The translations under genes were made by a program, and so were the position numbers. Source: Bryoerythrophyllum caledonicum (lineage: Eukaryota; Streptophyta; Bryopsida; Pottiales; Pottiaceae). From it: DNA of 64,000 nucleotides. The stretch spans positions 5,458,501 to 5,522,500 of the forward strand of contig OZ020517.1 of the NCBI GenBank assembly GCA_963971425.1. The letters are read 5' to 3'. Below, piece after piece: positions 22,150 through 33,989 of the stretch (position 1 is its first letter; each line of letters starts with the position of its first letter). The notes beneath the pieces are model-generated. The model was not told the DNA's origin and did not search any database. It saw only the letters and a list, made by a program, of their open reading frames with translations.

Positions 22150-23444
22150 TTAACCCTGTAGTGCACATGAGACCCAAAATGGGACTCTGGAGGTTTTAAA
22201 ACTCAACTTGCATGACATTCATGAGGAATTAGGTTGTGAAATGTGAAGTTCACATTTGCGCACACATTAAGGTAAGCCACTCTAAAACCGCCAATATCCC
22301 ATGGCTGTCAGCTACTTTTTTACTAAAAACCGCCACTACATGCACATGTAACCAACTCTCTATTTTTAATGGTGGGAGAGAAGGTTAGGGTGGCATGAAT
22401 TGGATGCAAAGTTGGTGGTTTTAGGAGAATGGGATCTTCTAGACTTATTGTACATGCAAGAGTGGAGAAAATGGAATATTTCTAGAATTAGTTTAAGGTT
22501 GACTCATTGCCGGTTTTTGGTTGTTATGCATGCGGTTTTAGGCCATTTGTGGGAGGGTCATGGCCCCCACCTACTGACGCTCAACCAACTTTCTTCACAT
22601 GTGCCTTTGAAAATTCATAACTAATTCATAACACATCGGAAAAATATGAAATCACTTGGGTTGAAATTGTAATTCTATTGGCTATCACTGAAAAAATAAT
22701 TTAATTACTATCTAGGTTCTCCATATATGCAAACTGCTTAACTTGACGGTTATGGGTGGGTTTACCTTACATAAACACTCTCCAAAAATCAGATCATGAT
22801 TTGGAGTTACAGAACTCATGGAAAAGCTAGGAATACAAAACAAAATACATCATATACACTAAAATACAATGAATACCATGTCGCATACTATGTTGTATTT
22901 CATACACATGCAAGATGATTTTGGTCTTAAATTTTGATTAAAATTTGTTTGTAAGACATTCTTCATTGTTTTGTGATTGTTGATCTCTCTCATCGCATAC
23001 AAAACTTTTGTTTCTATTTGTATAAGTTTGGAACATTTTTGTGTACAATCAAGTAGATAAAGTTAAATTTATAAATAATCATGTATAAATGTTTTCTCCA
23101 CATATGATATGTCAATGGGGAGCTATAAATCTAGTGCACATGTGAACCTCTTTTATTCAAAGTACAAAAATTCTTGCAAGAATCTATTGATGGATAAAGT
23201 AGTATACCCTCCAAAGTCCACAATTTTCATTACCAATATAGAGTAACTCCAAACACTATTATCTATTCCATCAACCTTTGGATGTTGTGCAAATTTTCCC
23301 CAGAGTTTAGGTCATGGTTTGAGATCAATTTTGTATGGTTGGATACTAAAATGAGGCATTTTATTTCCATCAAAGTTTGTTCAAACAAAAAATCAGCACA
23401 CATCTTGGTTTGGGAAAAACATGACTTGGGCGCTAAAGGATTAA
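22150..23444 (+). mobile_element. TTAA element, family H, copy 2, with nested MITE
   Basis: It begins TTAACCCTGTAGTGCACATG and ends GGGCGCTAAAGGATTAA, with imperfect inverted ends. Without the nested 497-bp MITE it is about 800 bp, like the inverted copy at 2089-2882. Its right TTAA (23441-23444) is the boundary of the family G relative that follows. Confidence 0.6.
22270..22766. mobile_element. TTA-flanked MITE nested in family H
   Basis: The ends are GGTAAGCCACTC (22271) and, inverted, GGGTGGGTTTACC, with TTA at 22267-22269 and 22767-22769. The uninterrupted site is visible in the other H copy near 2755-2770. The 497-bp interior is non-coding and carries several CCGCCA-type blocks. A PIF/Harbinger-like assignment is inferred from the target only. 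Confidence 0.6.
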
Positions 23445-24366
23445 TAACTAAATGAAAAAGGTCATGAGGTGGACTTCTGCAAATCTTGGGCATATTCCCA
23501 TGATTGGAATTTCATATTTGCAATTCTTGAAATTTTCCATAGAGTTGCAGGACCACAAAGGGTACATGGAAGTATGATTTTTATTCTCATCGAACATGTA
23601 GAAAAAAAAGTTATGTCATCTTAGAGAAAAAACTATTGAGTGGGGGCACTCAGGCAACTCTTGACCTTTTGCTAGAACACTAGTAAATGTGAGATTTTCA
23701 ATATCACCAAGTAATACTATTTCCTTCCATATTGTCAAAAAACATTTAGTGAAAAAATGCATTTTATCCGAAGTCAAAGATTTTCACACATTGTCATACA
23801 TTGTTGGACAAGGAACCAATAAAACTTCTTCTTTTCCACATAAAACTCTGAGATTTTGATATGCTGCACTTCTCATTTTGAAAAAGGTGTAAGCCTTCTT
23901 CTTGGTTGCTCGAATTATCATTCTAAAACATATTTTGTTCCCAATAAATTAAAATGTGAATTGGCACTTTTTAAACCTCCACTCCTTGCACATTTTTTTT
24001 GAATATGCCTCACCCCTTTTCTACCTCTTAAAAATGGAGTACAAGAGTTTATATCATGATCAACATGATGATATACAACTCAGACCTTATGTAGAGCAAA
24101 ACTTTTATACCAAGTGAAGTCAAAGTTTGCTAATCCACTCAACAAAGGGATGAAAATGAACCATTGTTTCTATTTCAAACATTATAATCATTCAATCCGT
24201 GCAATCAAAGTTGATGAAATTTTGTGTGTATGTTGTTTATTAAGTGTTTGATGAAATCCTATGATTAGAACTAGAAATAAAAAATTGTGTTTCCTTCCTT
24301 ATCCAATGCACTAGAATTAACAGTTTTGAAGTGTTTTTGGTGTGAAATTGTCAAGGAAATTTAGGA
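23441..24366 (-). mobile_element. Diverged TTAA element, family G, copy 3 (inverted)
   Basis: It is an inverted relative of family G. It shares blocks such as 'tttggtgtgaaattgtca' and the tract around 'ctttgacttcacttgg' on the complementary strand. Its tips are worn: TTAATAACTAAATG at the left and GGAAATTTAGG at the right. About 470 bp of its right part is duplicated, inverted and nearly identical, at 29162-29637. Confidence 0.5.
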
Positions 24367-24391
24367 TGAATGGCTTTTAGATATGGAGGTC
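23925..24391 (+). repeat. Left arm of a long, near-identical inverted repeat
   Basis: This ~467-bp stretch recurs as its reverse complement at 29162-29637 with very few differences. The match runs about 25 bp past the end of the G element into 'ttagatatggaggt'. The two arms therefore descend from one duplicated segment rather than from two insertions. Confidence 0.75.
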
Positions 24392-24399
24392 TATCCTTA

Positions 24400-24702
24400 T
24401 TAACCTTTAAGGATGACCCTTGCAACTAGGCCTAGGAGATGCCACGAGTGGGTATATTTCAATGCAATTGGTCACTACATCACCTATACACTGGGTACAT
24501 TTCATCGCGATTGGTTACTACAAACATCACAACAGTTCACCCATAAGAATCCATCGCACATTCTCATCGCATGCATTGGAAGTGTAGGGATTCAAGGAAC
24601 TTAAATTAGGTCGGGGATCAAATAGAGATGAAGTATCAGTTTACCAATTAACAAATACTCCAAAAGTGACCACCTACGGGCTTCTTGTCCTTAAAGGGTT
24701 AA
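24400..24702 (-). mobile_element. TTAA MITE, family E, copy 2 (inverted)
   Basis: The ends are TTAACCTTTAAGGAT and TCCTTAAAGGGTTAA, about 303 bp. It matches the element at 8281-8574 in reverse orientation and preserves the left tip that copy has lost. It is non-coding. Confidence 0.65.
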
Positions 24703-27621
24703 AGATGAAAAAGCTTGATGGTTTCTAAATTTAAGTTAGGTGTATTTTTAGTTGCTTTCGAGAAAGAAGGACGGCCATGTTGCACCATGAATCTTGATTG
24801 TTTCTTTTATTTTTTTAGTTGATCATAAAAACGTATAACTAAAGGTTACTTTTATTCACTAAAATAAGAGGTTAGAATTCTTGGTATCTTAGTATGATTT
24901 TATAAATAACTGCAGTGAGTCATATTTGGTGAATTCTTCTACTTTTAAATCATTCAAGGCCCTCTTGAGTGAATTTTTCATATAGGAGTCAAAAATTGAA
25001 ATTTTGATTTAGAAATTAAGAAAAAGTCTATTTTTTTAAAGCTTGTAACAATTGTACTATTGTGTTGTAGTATTATGATAAGAAGATATACCAATAAAAA
25101 GGTCATAAAAAGAATTCTTAAAAAATGAAAGTGGAAAAATAATATATTTATAATCCTGTAAATTTTTAATTGAGAAAATTAATTCTATAAATATGATCTA
25201 ATGAGTTTTCTTTAAAATTACATATATGGTAATTTAGTATAGTTTTGGAGCATCTCCACTTTTCAACCTTATTCATTTTTAAAATTGAATTAAGATGCTT
25301 AAAAAATTGAAGGACATATTTAATTAGAAAATGAAATTTATGCTAAGAAAAGATTTAATCAAAAAAATTTAAGCCTATTTTATATATATATATATATTTT
25401 AATTTATTTTAATTTTTCTATCTTTGTTATTAGGTTGCTTTAGCATGTATTAATATACTATCAATAATGCATTTATTAAATTTGATAGATTCAAAAATCA
25501 AGGTCTCAAAAACAACAAACATATATGGAAGAAATAACTACATTACATTTTTCTTCAGGTCATTTTTTGCCACTAATGTGAGCCAGACGAAGTTAGAAGA
25601 GATGAGAAGAGAGTAGCTCCGTAATTCGTGGTCAGGAGGAAGAAGGTGTTAGGCCAAATGTGAGAGCACAAGGCAATAAGTGATGTTGGGCCTTACTTGC
25701 ACTTCTCAATTGTGCTCTTCTTTGTTGATAGTAGTGCGTGTGCTAGAATGTGTTGGAAAATGGGAAGTACAAGACATATGTAGAACGGATCTTGCAAAAG
25801 AGTAAGAGGCTAATATTTTGAACTGAAAGGCAGATCTGTAGCGGGGCCTTATGTTGGTTTAGACTCAAAATTGGAAGAATTTCAACTCATGAGGTACTTG
25901 CACACGGAGCGAAGACATCTCAACATTAGGAAAGTGCATTCACAGAGAAGTGTCGCAGAAAAAACTATAGCAAGATAGCATCAAGACACGGAAGAAGACA
26001 AGAACAACTCCAACCTCCGACCACAGTTAACAAAGTACAAACTTAGTGAGATCAAAGTTATTGGAGGCAACACAAACAATACACAGAGTCCAAACAGATA
26101 GTAACGCAGTTCAAACACAAAATGTTCCAGCAAAGAATCAACATGATGAAAACGGGTACACACAATGATGAAGACGAGCACGCCAACATACACAAAGACG
26201 AAGACACATATAGAGTACCCGCCATCACAAGATCACAGCAGTAATGGTCACAATCAAGACGGTCCATGGAGTCAACAAAGAAAGCCCGACTGTCGTAGTC
26301 TAGTAGTGAGTAATCCTCAAAGTTAACCAAAATTAACCTTAAGCGAGGCCACCTAACCAAATCGTTTCCAACAATTTCTACCGTGTATCAAACTCTCTAA
26401 ATCTCAACAACACTTCACACTTAACACCTCAATACATCCCGGAGAATGGCTTCCCCGTTACCTCAGTGATCCGTAACAAGTATCCACAAGTGTTTAGTTA
26501 AACTTTGTTGAACGTCAGAGTAGTTTTCCGGTAAGTTTTACAGTGCCCGGAGAGTCACTGCCTTCCATTCTCGCGGTCCAGAGGCCACAATATCCACAAT
26601 CTAATTCTGCACCTTGAAAGAGTTAAAATGTTGCAGCTAGTGTACCAGCCTTCATAATCTACTAGAAAATAGTTATGGTAAATCGGTCACACAAGCCCGG
26701 GTTCCAATTACAACCACATCTAATGAATCAAACAAAGAAGATACAAGAATCACAATAGTCTAATGCTAAGCAAATCACATAAGCAAGACAACCTTCCACG
26801 GGGATCAAGGGACCTCATCCACTATAAGGGTAGAAATCCCGGAATTCTCCGGACTCAGGCTTAGTCGGGATTTCTCTCGGTGTACCAAGAGGAAAGATAT
26901 CACTCCTCTTCCCTACCAATCCAAACACTTCATACTTAAGGGAGGCTATTATGAATAGACGTGGGCTTTCTGGATCCCATCCGAAAAACAACTCTTCCCG
27001 GTCCAACCGATCAAGGGTTTGGAGTAGATCCAAGATCTTACTCCACCTATCTAACTTGGATATCCTACACCCTCCGGAAGCCTCGACTCACATTCAATCA
27101 CATAACACTCAACAAGCCACAACCTTGCACATCCTAGCAAAGATTCACTAGGAGGGCTAAACCCTCTTTCTCTCTACTTATACAAACTCAACAAAGGCTC
27201 TAGACACAAGCAATGAAGGCAAGACACAAGCAAAGGAACAAAGAGAAGACTACTTAAAGCAAGAGCCCAAGGCTTCTCAAGTACACAAAGGCTACTAGCT
27301 ACCCTCCAAAATTAGATCCCCAAAAGGTGGAAATGGCATCTAGCTCCTAGAAAGTGCACAAAAGTCAATAGCTACCCTCCAAAACTAGATTCACAAAAGG
27401 ACAAAATGACATCTAGATTCTAAAACCAAGGATAGCCTAGTCACCGGCGGATTACCGGTAGATTGGTAAACCCGAAGACTCCCGGTCCGAGACCGGTAAA
27501 ACATTCCCTAGCAAAAGTAAGTAGCCGGAGAAATCACTAAAGTGGAAGTGTTCGGGTGCGCAATGGGGCCCCATCGACATCACTACTCTCACCCTAGTGT
27601 TTAAATCTAGCAACTTTTAAC
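24703..27621. other. Unassigned sequence; possible LTR near 27.6 kb
   Basis: Bases 24720-25560 are very AT-rich, with a TATATA tract at 25380-25396, and have no gene. From 25560 to 27600 the composition is more even and minus-strand frames occur (26058-26360, 26815-27033), but I recognise none. On the minus strand, TGTTAAAAGTTGC begins at 27622 just after GGTGGGATAT. This resembles the polypurine-tract/LTR junction of plant retrotransposons, so part of this region may be an LTR reading leftward. I could not find its end or a second LTR. Confidence 0.3.
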
Positions 27622-27622
27622 A

Positions 27623-29160
27623 ATATCCCACCAACCGGTGGGATAAATCAATAATACACAAAACATATAACAAAGGCCCAAACGGAAGACCCATCCGGAA
27701 GAGTGGAACTATCTCCCGGTAGATCCATAGAAGGATTGACAAGAAGGTTGGAAATATCTACGGGTACATGGTCAAGAGAATCCACCAAAAGGTTGGAAGT
27801 CTCAACCGGGAGGTCTACCGGTGGATTGAGAGTATCCACCGGTAGATTGGATGTAGCGAAAGATACATGAGGAGTCTCCATTAGATCAACAAACATGGCT
27901 ACTGAAGATTCAACCAAAGAATCTGGTGGTGAAAAAGGAAGGTCAACCGGTTCCTTCTCGGTAGGTTTTACCAGGAGGCCTCGTTTCCTCTTATAGACCT
28001 TCACACCCCATTCCTTGGAGGATGGAAAACCGGCTCAACTCACTAGACATTAAGTGGATGGATCATCCTCTTACGAAGAAAGAGAATGTCATAGACAAAT
28101 CTTTTCTTCTTCCAAGGTGGGCTCCGGGCTTGCAATGGCATGGTGGCACTCGTTTAACCGACAAGTTACTTGGTCAATGCCACCATGGTTTCTTGAGCCT
28201 TGACCTTCGTGTGAAGCTGCTCTTTCTCAGAGGTCCGGAGATCTTTCTTCACTTTGGTCAATTGCTCCCGGTTTTCTCGAGCTGCAACCAAGATGTCTCC
28301 GATATTCTCTACTCCAAATACCTTCCGGAGAGTCTTCTAAAGACTTGTTGCCTCCAGATGCTCCATCTCCATGTGTTGGACATCCCGGGTCACCTTCCGG
28401 AAAAACTTGACTATGTTCTCCACGAGAGTGAGACTCTTGGATGACCGGGATGGTGGTAGTTTTTCCCGGTAAGACCGAGAGGACCTACCGTCATGCGAGA
28501 TTGCCTGAGATGATGAGGCTTCCCGTGGAATTGCCGGTAACGCCAACCGGAGCACAGTGTGTTGAAGAAAGGCCCGGGGAGTATGATCTTGAGGAGCCAT
28601 CCTTTGTCTCTACATTCTTTTCTCTTCCGCCTCCAGACAATCGCGATACTCATACAAGTGCATGAGATATGGAGTCAAGAAAGTCTTGGAACATCCACCT
28701 TGTTGAATTGCCTAGAGTAGAGGCAAAATTGCCTCTTCTAACAAAGACCTCCAATCCGGGAAGGAATCCTCAAAAAATGCATGTATGTAGGTGGTGGTTA
28801 GCGGGGCTCTGACTCTTTCACGTTGGTTGAGGTGGAAGATTGGGTTTAAAAACTCAACCACTCTCCTCAACCGGTAGTTTGTGAATTGATCACTCCGGTA
28901 GTACTCCGACACAGAGTAGGAACACGATATGTGTTTTCCCAGTAGCTCCCGGTCGACTCCGGATGTCCACCCTTCCTCTTGTCAAAATGAATACACCTCA
29001 CGCTATACTTCCGTGGTCAATGACCGCCGATTTGCCTGGTCGACTCCCCGGGGCGTCCCGGAAGGTTGCAACTGTGCCACCGCACGTTCCTTCTGGAAGA
29101 CCCAAGGCTTCTCGTGTAGTCCTCTGCAACCCATCCGGATGAGGTCATCCTTCATCTGTC
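27623..29160 (-). pseudogene. Decayed coding region, product not recognised
   Basis: Minus-strand frames at 28712-28912, 28337-28653 and 27648-28004 read as successive pieces of one protein, broken by stops and frame changes. One piece contains SEYYRSDQFTNYRLRRVVEF. The later part is charged and coiled-coil-like, then Pro/Val-rich with repeated PVD. The DNA is rich in ACCGGT and CCGG and unlike its neighbours. It ends against a possible LTR start at 27622, so it may be cargo or a gag-like gene of a retroelement. I can name no family. Confidence 0.35.
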
Positions 29161-29161
29161 C

Positions 29162-29637
29162 ACCTCCATATCTAAAAGTCATTCATCCTAAATTTCCTTG
29201 ACAATTTCACACCAAAAACACTTCAAAACTGTTAATTCTAGTGCATTGGATAAGGAAGGAAACACAATTTTTTATTTCTAGTTCTAATCATAGGATTTCA
29301 TCAAACACTTAATAAACAACATACACACAAAATTTCATCAACTTTGATTGCACGGATTGAATGATTATAATGTTTGAAATAGAAACAATGGTTCGTTTTC
29401 ATCCCTTTGTTGAGTGGATTAGCAAACTTTGACTTCACTTGGTATAAAAGTTTTGCTCTACATAAGGTCTGAGTTGTATATCATCATGTTGATCATGATA
29501 TAAACTCTTGTACTCCATTTTTAAGAGGTAGAAAAGGGGTGAGGCATATTCAAAAAAAATGTGCAAGGAGTGGAGGTTTAAAAAGTGCCAATTCACATTT
29601 TAATTTATTGGGAACAAAATATGTTTTAGAATGATAA
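29162..29637 (-). repeat. Right arm of the long inverted repeat
   Basis: It is the reverse complement of 23925-24391, almost base for base, and is part of a family G element. It stops abruptly at about 29638, where copia-derived sequence begins. The other end meets the unassigned coding region. Confidence 0.72.
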
Positions 29638-32600
29638 AACCCAGCGGAGGAGCTCACCATGGAGTTTGTGAGGGCGCGGTTGATGCACAAAGTATCCAAG
29701 CGCAAAGAGAAGGAGCCTAATGGCGACGATGCGGCCTTGGTGTCAAAACAAAACAAGTAGGGAGGCTCTTCTTCAACACGTGGCGAGCCCAAGGTATGTT
29801 ACAATTGTGGCAAACCGAGCCACATTGCACAAAATTGCTTTAAGCCAAAGAAGTGGGGAGCGGGACAACACAAACCAAGCAAAGGAGAAGGAGAACACCA
29901 ATCATGCAAAGGAGGAAGATAGCTACGCATTTGCAACTCAAGGTGGACCACATTCCAAGTCCATGTGTAAGTGAATTATCGATTTGGGCGCCACGAAACA
30001 CATGACACCTCATAAAGTGGCATTTGACACTTATGAAGTAATTACTTCCCGTAATGTGCATTTAGATAGTAATAGTGTTGTGGAGGCCGTTGGCATCGGA
30101 TCTATTGTTTTTGAAGTACTTGTGAAGGGTTGCTCTAAGAGGCTTAGAATCAAAGACGTTCTCCATGTGCCCAAGTTGCAAGCAAACTTGGTCTCGGAAA
30201 GCAAACTTGTGACAAGTGGAATGACCGTGCAATTCAACGTGGATGGATGTATGTTGAGGGCACCAATTGGAGATGTTCTTGTGGTAGCACCTTGTGAAGG
30301 CAATTTGTCTCAAACAACTTTCATGAAAGTGTTTGAAGCGGATGCAACCAACGTGGCACAATCATCAACAAAGAAGGGTGCATTGGAGCTTTCGCATCGT
30401 TGTCTTGGTCATTTGAACATGAAAAGTGCGCATTTACTTGAAAACATGGTAAGTGGCATGACTATTGGCAAAGATCAATTATCAATGTCATTTTGTGAAG
30501 GGTGCATGCAAGGCAAGCAAAAAGGGCACAATTTCCGAAGGATGGAGCGGCACATGCAACAAAGCCTCTGGAGATTGTGCATTCAAATATGTGCAGCCTT
30601 ATGAGGACCACTTCCACAGGTGATGTAAGGTATTTTGTGACCTTCGTTGATGACTTTTCAAGAAGGGTGTGGGTGTACATCTTGAAAACAAAGGGGAAAT
30701 GCCTTGAGAAGTTCAAGGAGTTCAAGGCCCTTGCGGATAAGCAATCGTAGCACCAGATCAAGTATTTTGATCGGACAATGGTGAAGAGTCTATATCCAAA
30801 GGCTTCCAAAGTTTCTTGAAAAAACATGGCATTGAGAGGCACACGACAACGCCATACATGCCTCAACAAAATGGAGTCGCGGAGCGTGCAAATCGTACCG
30901 TAGTGGAAATGGCGAGGAGCATGATCCATGTACAACGCCTAAAGCTTGAATTTTGGGTGGAAGCGGTGGTCAATGCGGTCTACTTCCGCAATCGATGTCC
31001 AACAAGGGCGCTCGTCACCATCACACCCTAAGAAGCTTGGAGTGGTCGCAAGCCATGCATTGCGCATATGTGTGTGTTTGGATGCATTGCATATGCGATG
31101 GTGCCGGATACAAAGAGAGTTATAAGCTTGATGCAAAAGATACAAAGTGTTTATTTGTTGGCTATTTTGAAGGCACTAAGGCATATCAACTCATGTGCAT
31201 TGAGACGAAGGAGATCATTAAGAGTCGTGATGTAGTATTTGTTGAAGATACTACTCATATTGGTGATGTTTTGGAGATGAGTCCAAGTGGGAGAAGCAAG
31301 ACCCCTACCTTTGTGGACAAATCTTCCAAACTACCACCCATGAAAGATTGCGATAGCGACACCAAGAAACAAGAGAGATTGGATGTCAAAGAAAGAGGTG
31401 TAGCATCTTCATCAACACCTTCACCAAGCAATGAGGACTTGGAAAACTTACAAGAGCCGCGGTATCCAAGAAGAGAGTGTCGCACGCCCGGTGAATGGTA
31501 GAAGAGCCACATTTTGCCTTAACATGAGATAGAACGTGCCAATGACGCGTCATTGGAAGATCCTTTAAACATGTGTGAGGCTATGCAATCGGAGGATGCG
31601 AGCAAGTGAGAGTCGGCCATGCAAAAGGAGTACGACTCGCTCATGCAAATGGCACTTGGGAGCTGGCTCCTCTTCCAAAGGATTGCAAGAGTGTTAGATG
31701 CAAGTGGGATGTTTCGTACGAAGAATGATGCTTCGGATCAAGTGGTGCGCCACAAGGCAAGATTAGTTGCCAAGATGTACTCTCAAGCTGCGGGAGTGGA
31801 CTTTCTTGAGATGTTTGCTCCTATTGCCAAGTTCACCACCATTCGGTGCATTCTTACACTTGGGGTGGCCTTGAACTTGGAGATCCACCAAATGGATGTG
31901 AATATCGTATTCTTAAATGATGACTTGGAGGATGGACCAACTCCAAGGTTTTGAACAAGAAGATTTTGATCATCTTGTGTGCAAGCTCAAGAAGCCATTA
32001 TATGGACTCAAGCAATTACCAAGAGTATGGTACCAATGCATCGATGCTTTCTTCACCGAAGAAGGTTTTACAAGGAGCGAAGCGGACCATTCCTTGTACA
32101 TCAAACAAACTCGTAAGTACTTGGTGATAGTCCTCATCTATGTGGATGACTTGATCACCTTGGCTAGCCTTTTGGCTAAGTTAGCGTGGCTCAAAGGTAA
32201 GCTCAACACGGAGTTTGAGATGAGCGATCTTGGTGAGTTAAAGTATTGTCTTGGTATGGAATTTGTGAAAGACCGCAAGGCATCACCATGAGCCAAAAGA
32301 AGTATGTTGAAGAGGTGCTCAAGCGCTTCAACATGGAGGAATGCAAGCCCATTGGTACCCCTTTTGATGTGAATGTCAAGTTGTTGAAGCTTTCGGAAGA
32401 AGAGTTTTAGGCAATTTAAGGTGAGATGGAAGGCGTGCTATACAAAAGTGGAGTTGGATCCTTGATGTATGCCATGGTAGGCACACGGCCTGACCTTGCT
32501 TTTGCGGTGAGCATGGTAAGCCAATTCATGTCTAGGGCTGATCCGACACATTGGAGTGTCGTGGAGCGCATCATGCGGTACTTGCAAGGTACTATAGACC

Positions 32601-32807
32601 ACAAATTGTGCCTTGGTAGTAAGGACATTGCTTTATAGAGGTATTGTGATGCGGATTGGGCCGGAGATGCGAACGAGCGTCGTTCCACAACAAGGTATGT
32701 GTTCTTTGTTGAAGTTGGTGCCATCTTGTGGAATTGCAAGATGCAACCAACCATTGCCTTGCACAATGGAGGTGGAGAACATGACAACTAGCCAAAGTAC
32801 GAAATTT
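29638..32807 (+). mobile_element. Inactive Ty1/copia retrotransposon, no LTRs
   Basis: The domains appear in copia order. A gag zinc knuckle CX2CX4HX4C lies at 29797-29838. A protease remnant at about 29978 has D-L-G where D-S/T-G is usual. Then come the pre-integrase H-H-C-C region (30380-30530), the integrase core with FVDDFSRRVWVY and PQQNGVAERANR (30560-31030), reverse transcriptase with YVDD at 32139-32150, and RNase H with YCDADWAG near 32641. Many in-frame stops and frameshifts break it (for example the TAG at about 29758), so it cannot encode a full polyprotein. Both LTRs are missing. The left side abuts an inverted-repeat arm and the right side a ~183-bp repeat monomer. The order IN before RT separates it from gypsy elements. 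Confidence 0.88.
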
Positions 32808-32949
32808 TCCATGAAATTTTGGGTATGAAGTCATCTTCAAGTCAAATATAATTGTGGGAAATTTCAAATCCAAAAGATCTATAAAAAAAACATGTACCAA
32901 GTCTACCAACATGTGTTGCTGTGAGAAACAAAGAGGAAAGCTACCACTA
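32808..32949 (-). repeat. Monomer of the ~183-bp repeat (inverted), left of the TA element
   Basis: It matches the reverse complement of about 47350-47490, including 'ccaacatgtgttgctgtgag'. Together with 36830-36985 it forms two adjacent monomers once the 3,880-bp element between them is removed: the anchors are then about 187 bp apart, against 180-185 in the array. Confidence 0.7.
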
Positions 32950-33989
32950 CACTAAAGATGGCATTTAGTGTAATGATATGAATAGTGTAATTATCCTAGT
33001 ACACTATTCGCAAACAAGTTGGCAATTAGAGTTAGCCGCCATTGTCATTTATAATAACCCCCAATCATCCACCTACCTTAGTATACTATTTCTAAAACAA
33101 TTGATAATTAGTTTTAATTCCCAATCAACCACCTTCCTAGCACATAAATTTGTTAAGAAGTTCATTAAATAATATTAATCCCCAATCAACTGCCTACCAG
33201 CCGTCATGGATTTATTTTCCTCGTCTCATCCTCAACCTCATCCCTTTATCTTCTCATTTTCAACTCTTCTCATTCTCATTATCTTCCCAACCTTGGTGAA
33301 TGGCTCTACATTGCAATTTGCTGTTTGTGTGAGGTTAGAACTATGGAGCGTAGTTGACTGGAGAAGGTTTGGAGAAGCCATATAAGAATCTGAAGCATTC
33401 ATTCGGTAAACCACATTTTCCTCTTTGGAATTTGCGTTCCCAATTTTTCTGTAGCATATGAATTTACGCGTAGAGGCTTCGTAATCTCGTAAGCTATTCA
33501 TACCCATCCACCTAGCCGCGAATCAAGCAGTGACTGAAAAAATTTCCACGAATCGAGGCCTTTCAACAGTCAACCAGCGTCCGTGCAGTCAGCACGTATC
33601 AATCAGAGCAGTAACCTCCGGAGCCAGTGCGTCAGCCAACGACTCAGACAGCACAGTGAATCAGAGTTAGCCAGCAACGAATGTCGTCCGACCAGTCACT
33701 CGCGGGATCCGCACAGCCAGCAACGCCCTCTCACCCAGCCGGGCCCCTAAACACAGTCGGGCCCCTACCCATAGGTACATATTACGGGCATGAATAGAAA
33801 GCATACTTTGATAGAATCGAAGATGCTAAGACAAGTTGTCGTTGCTTGCAGGAATGGGGACCATCCCAACTGAGCGACGATTGCACTCCTTACAGCAAGT
33901 CTCCACCATCTAGACCCGTCAAAGCGTGGTTGCTTGGATGGTAGAAGACGAGTCCTTCTATGGCCACAGGGGCTTGTATGTCAGGACTC

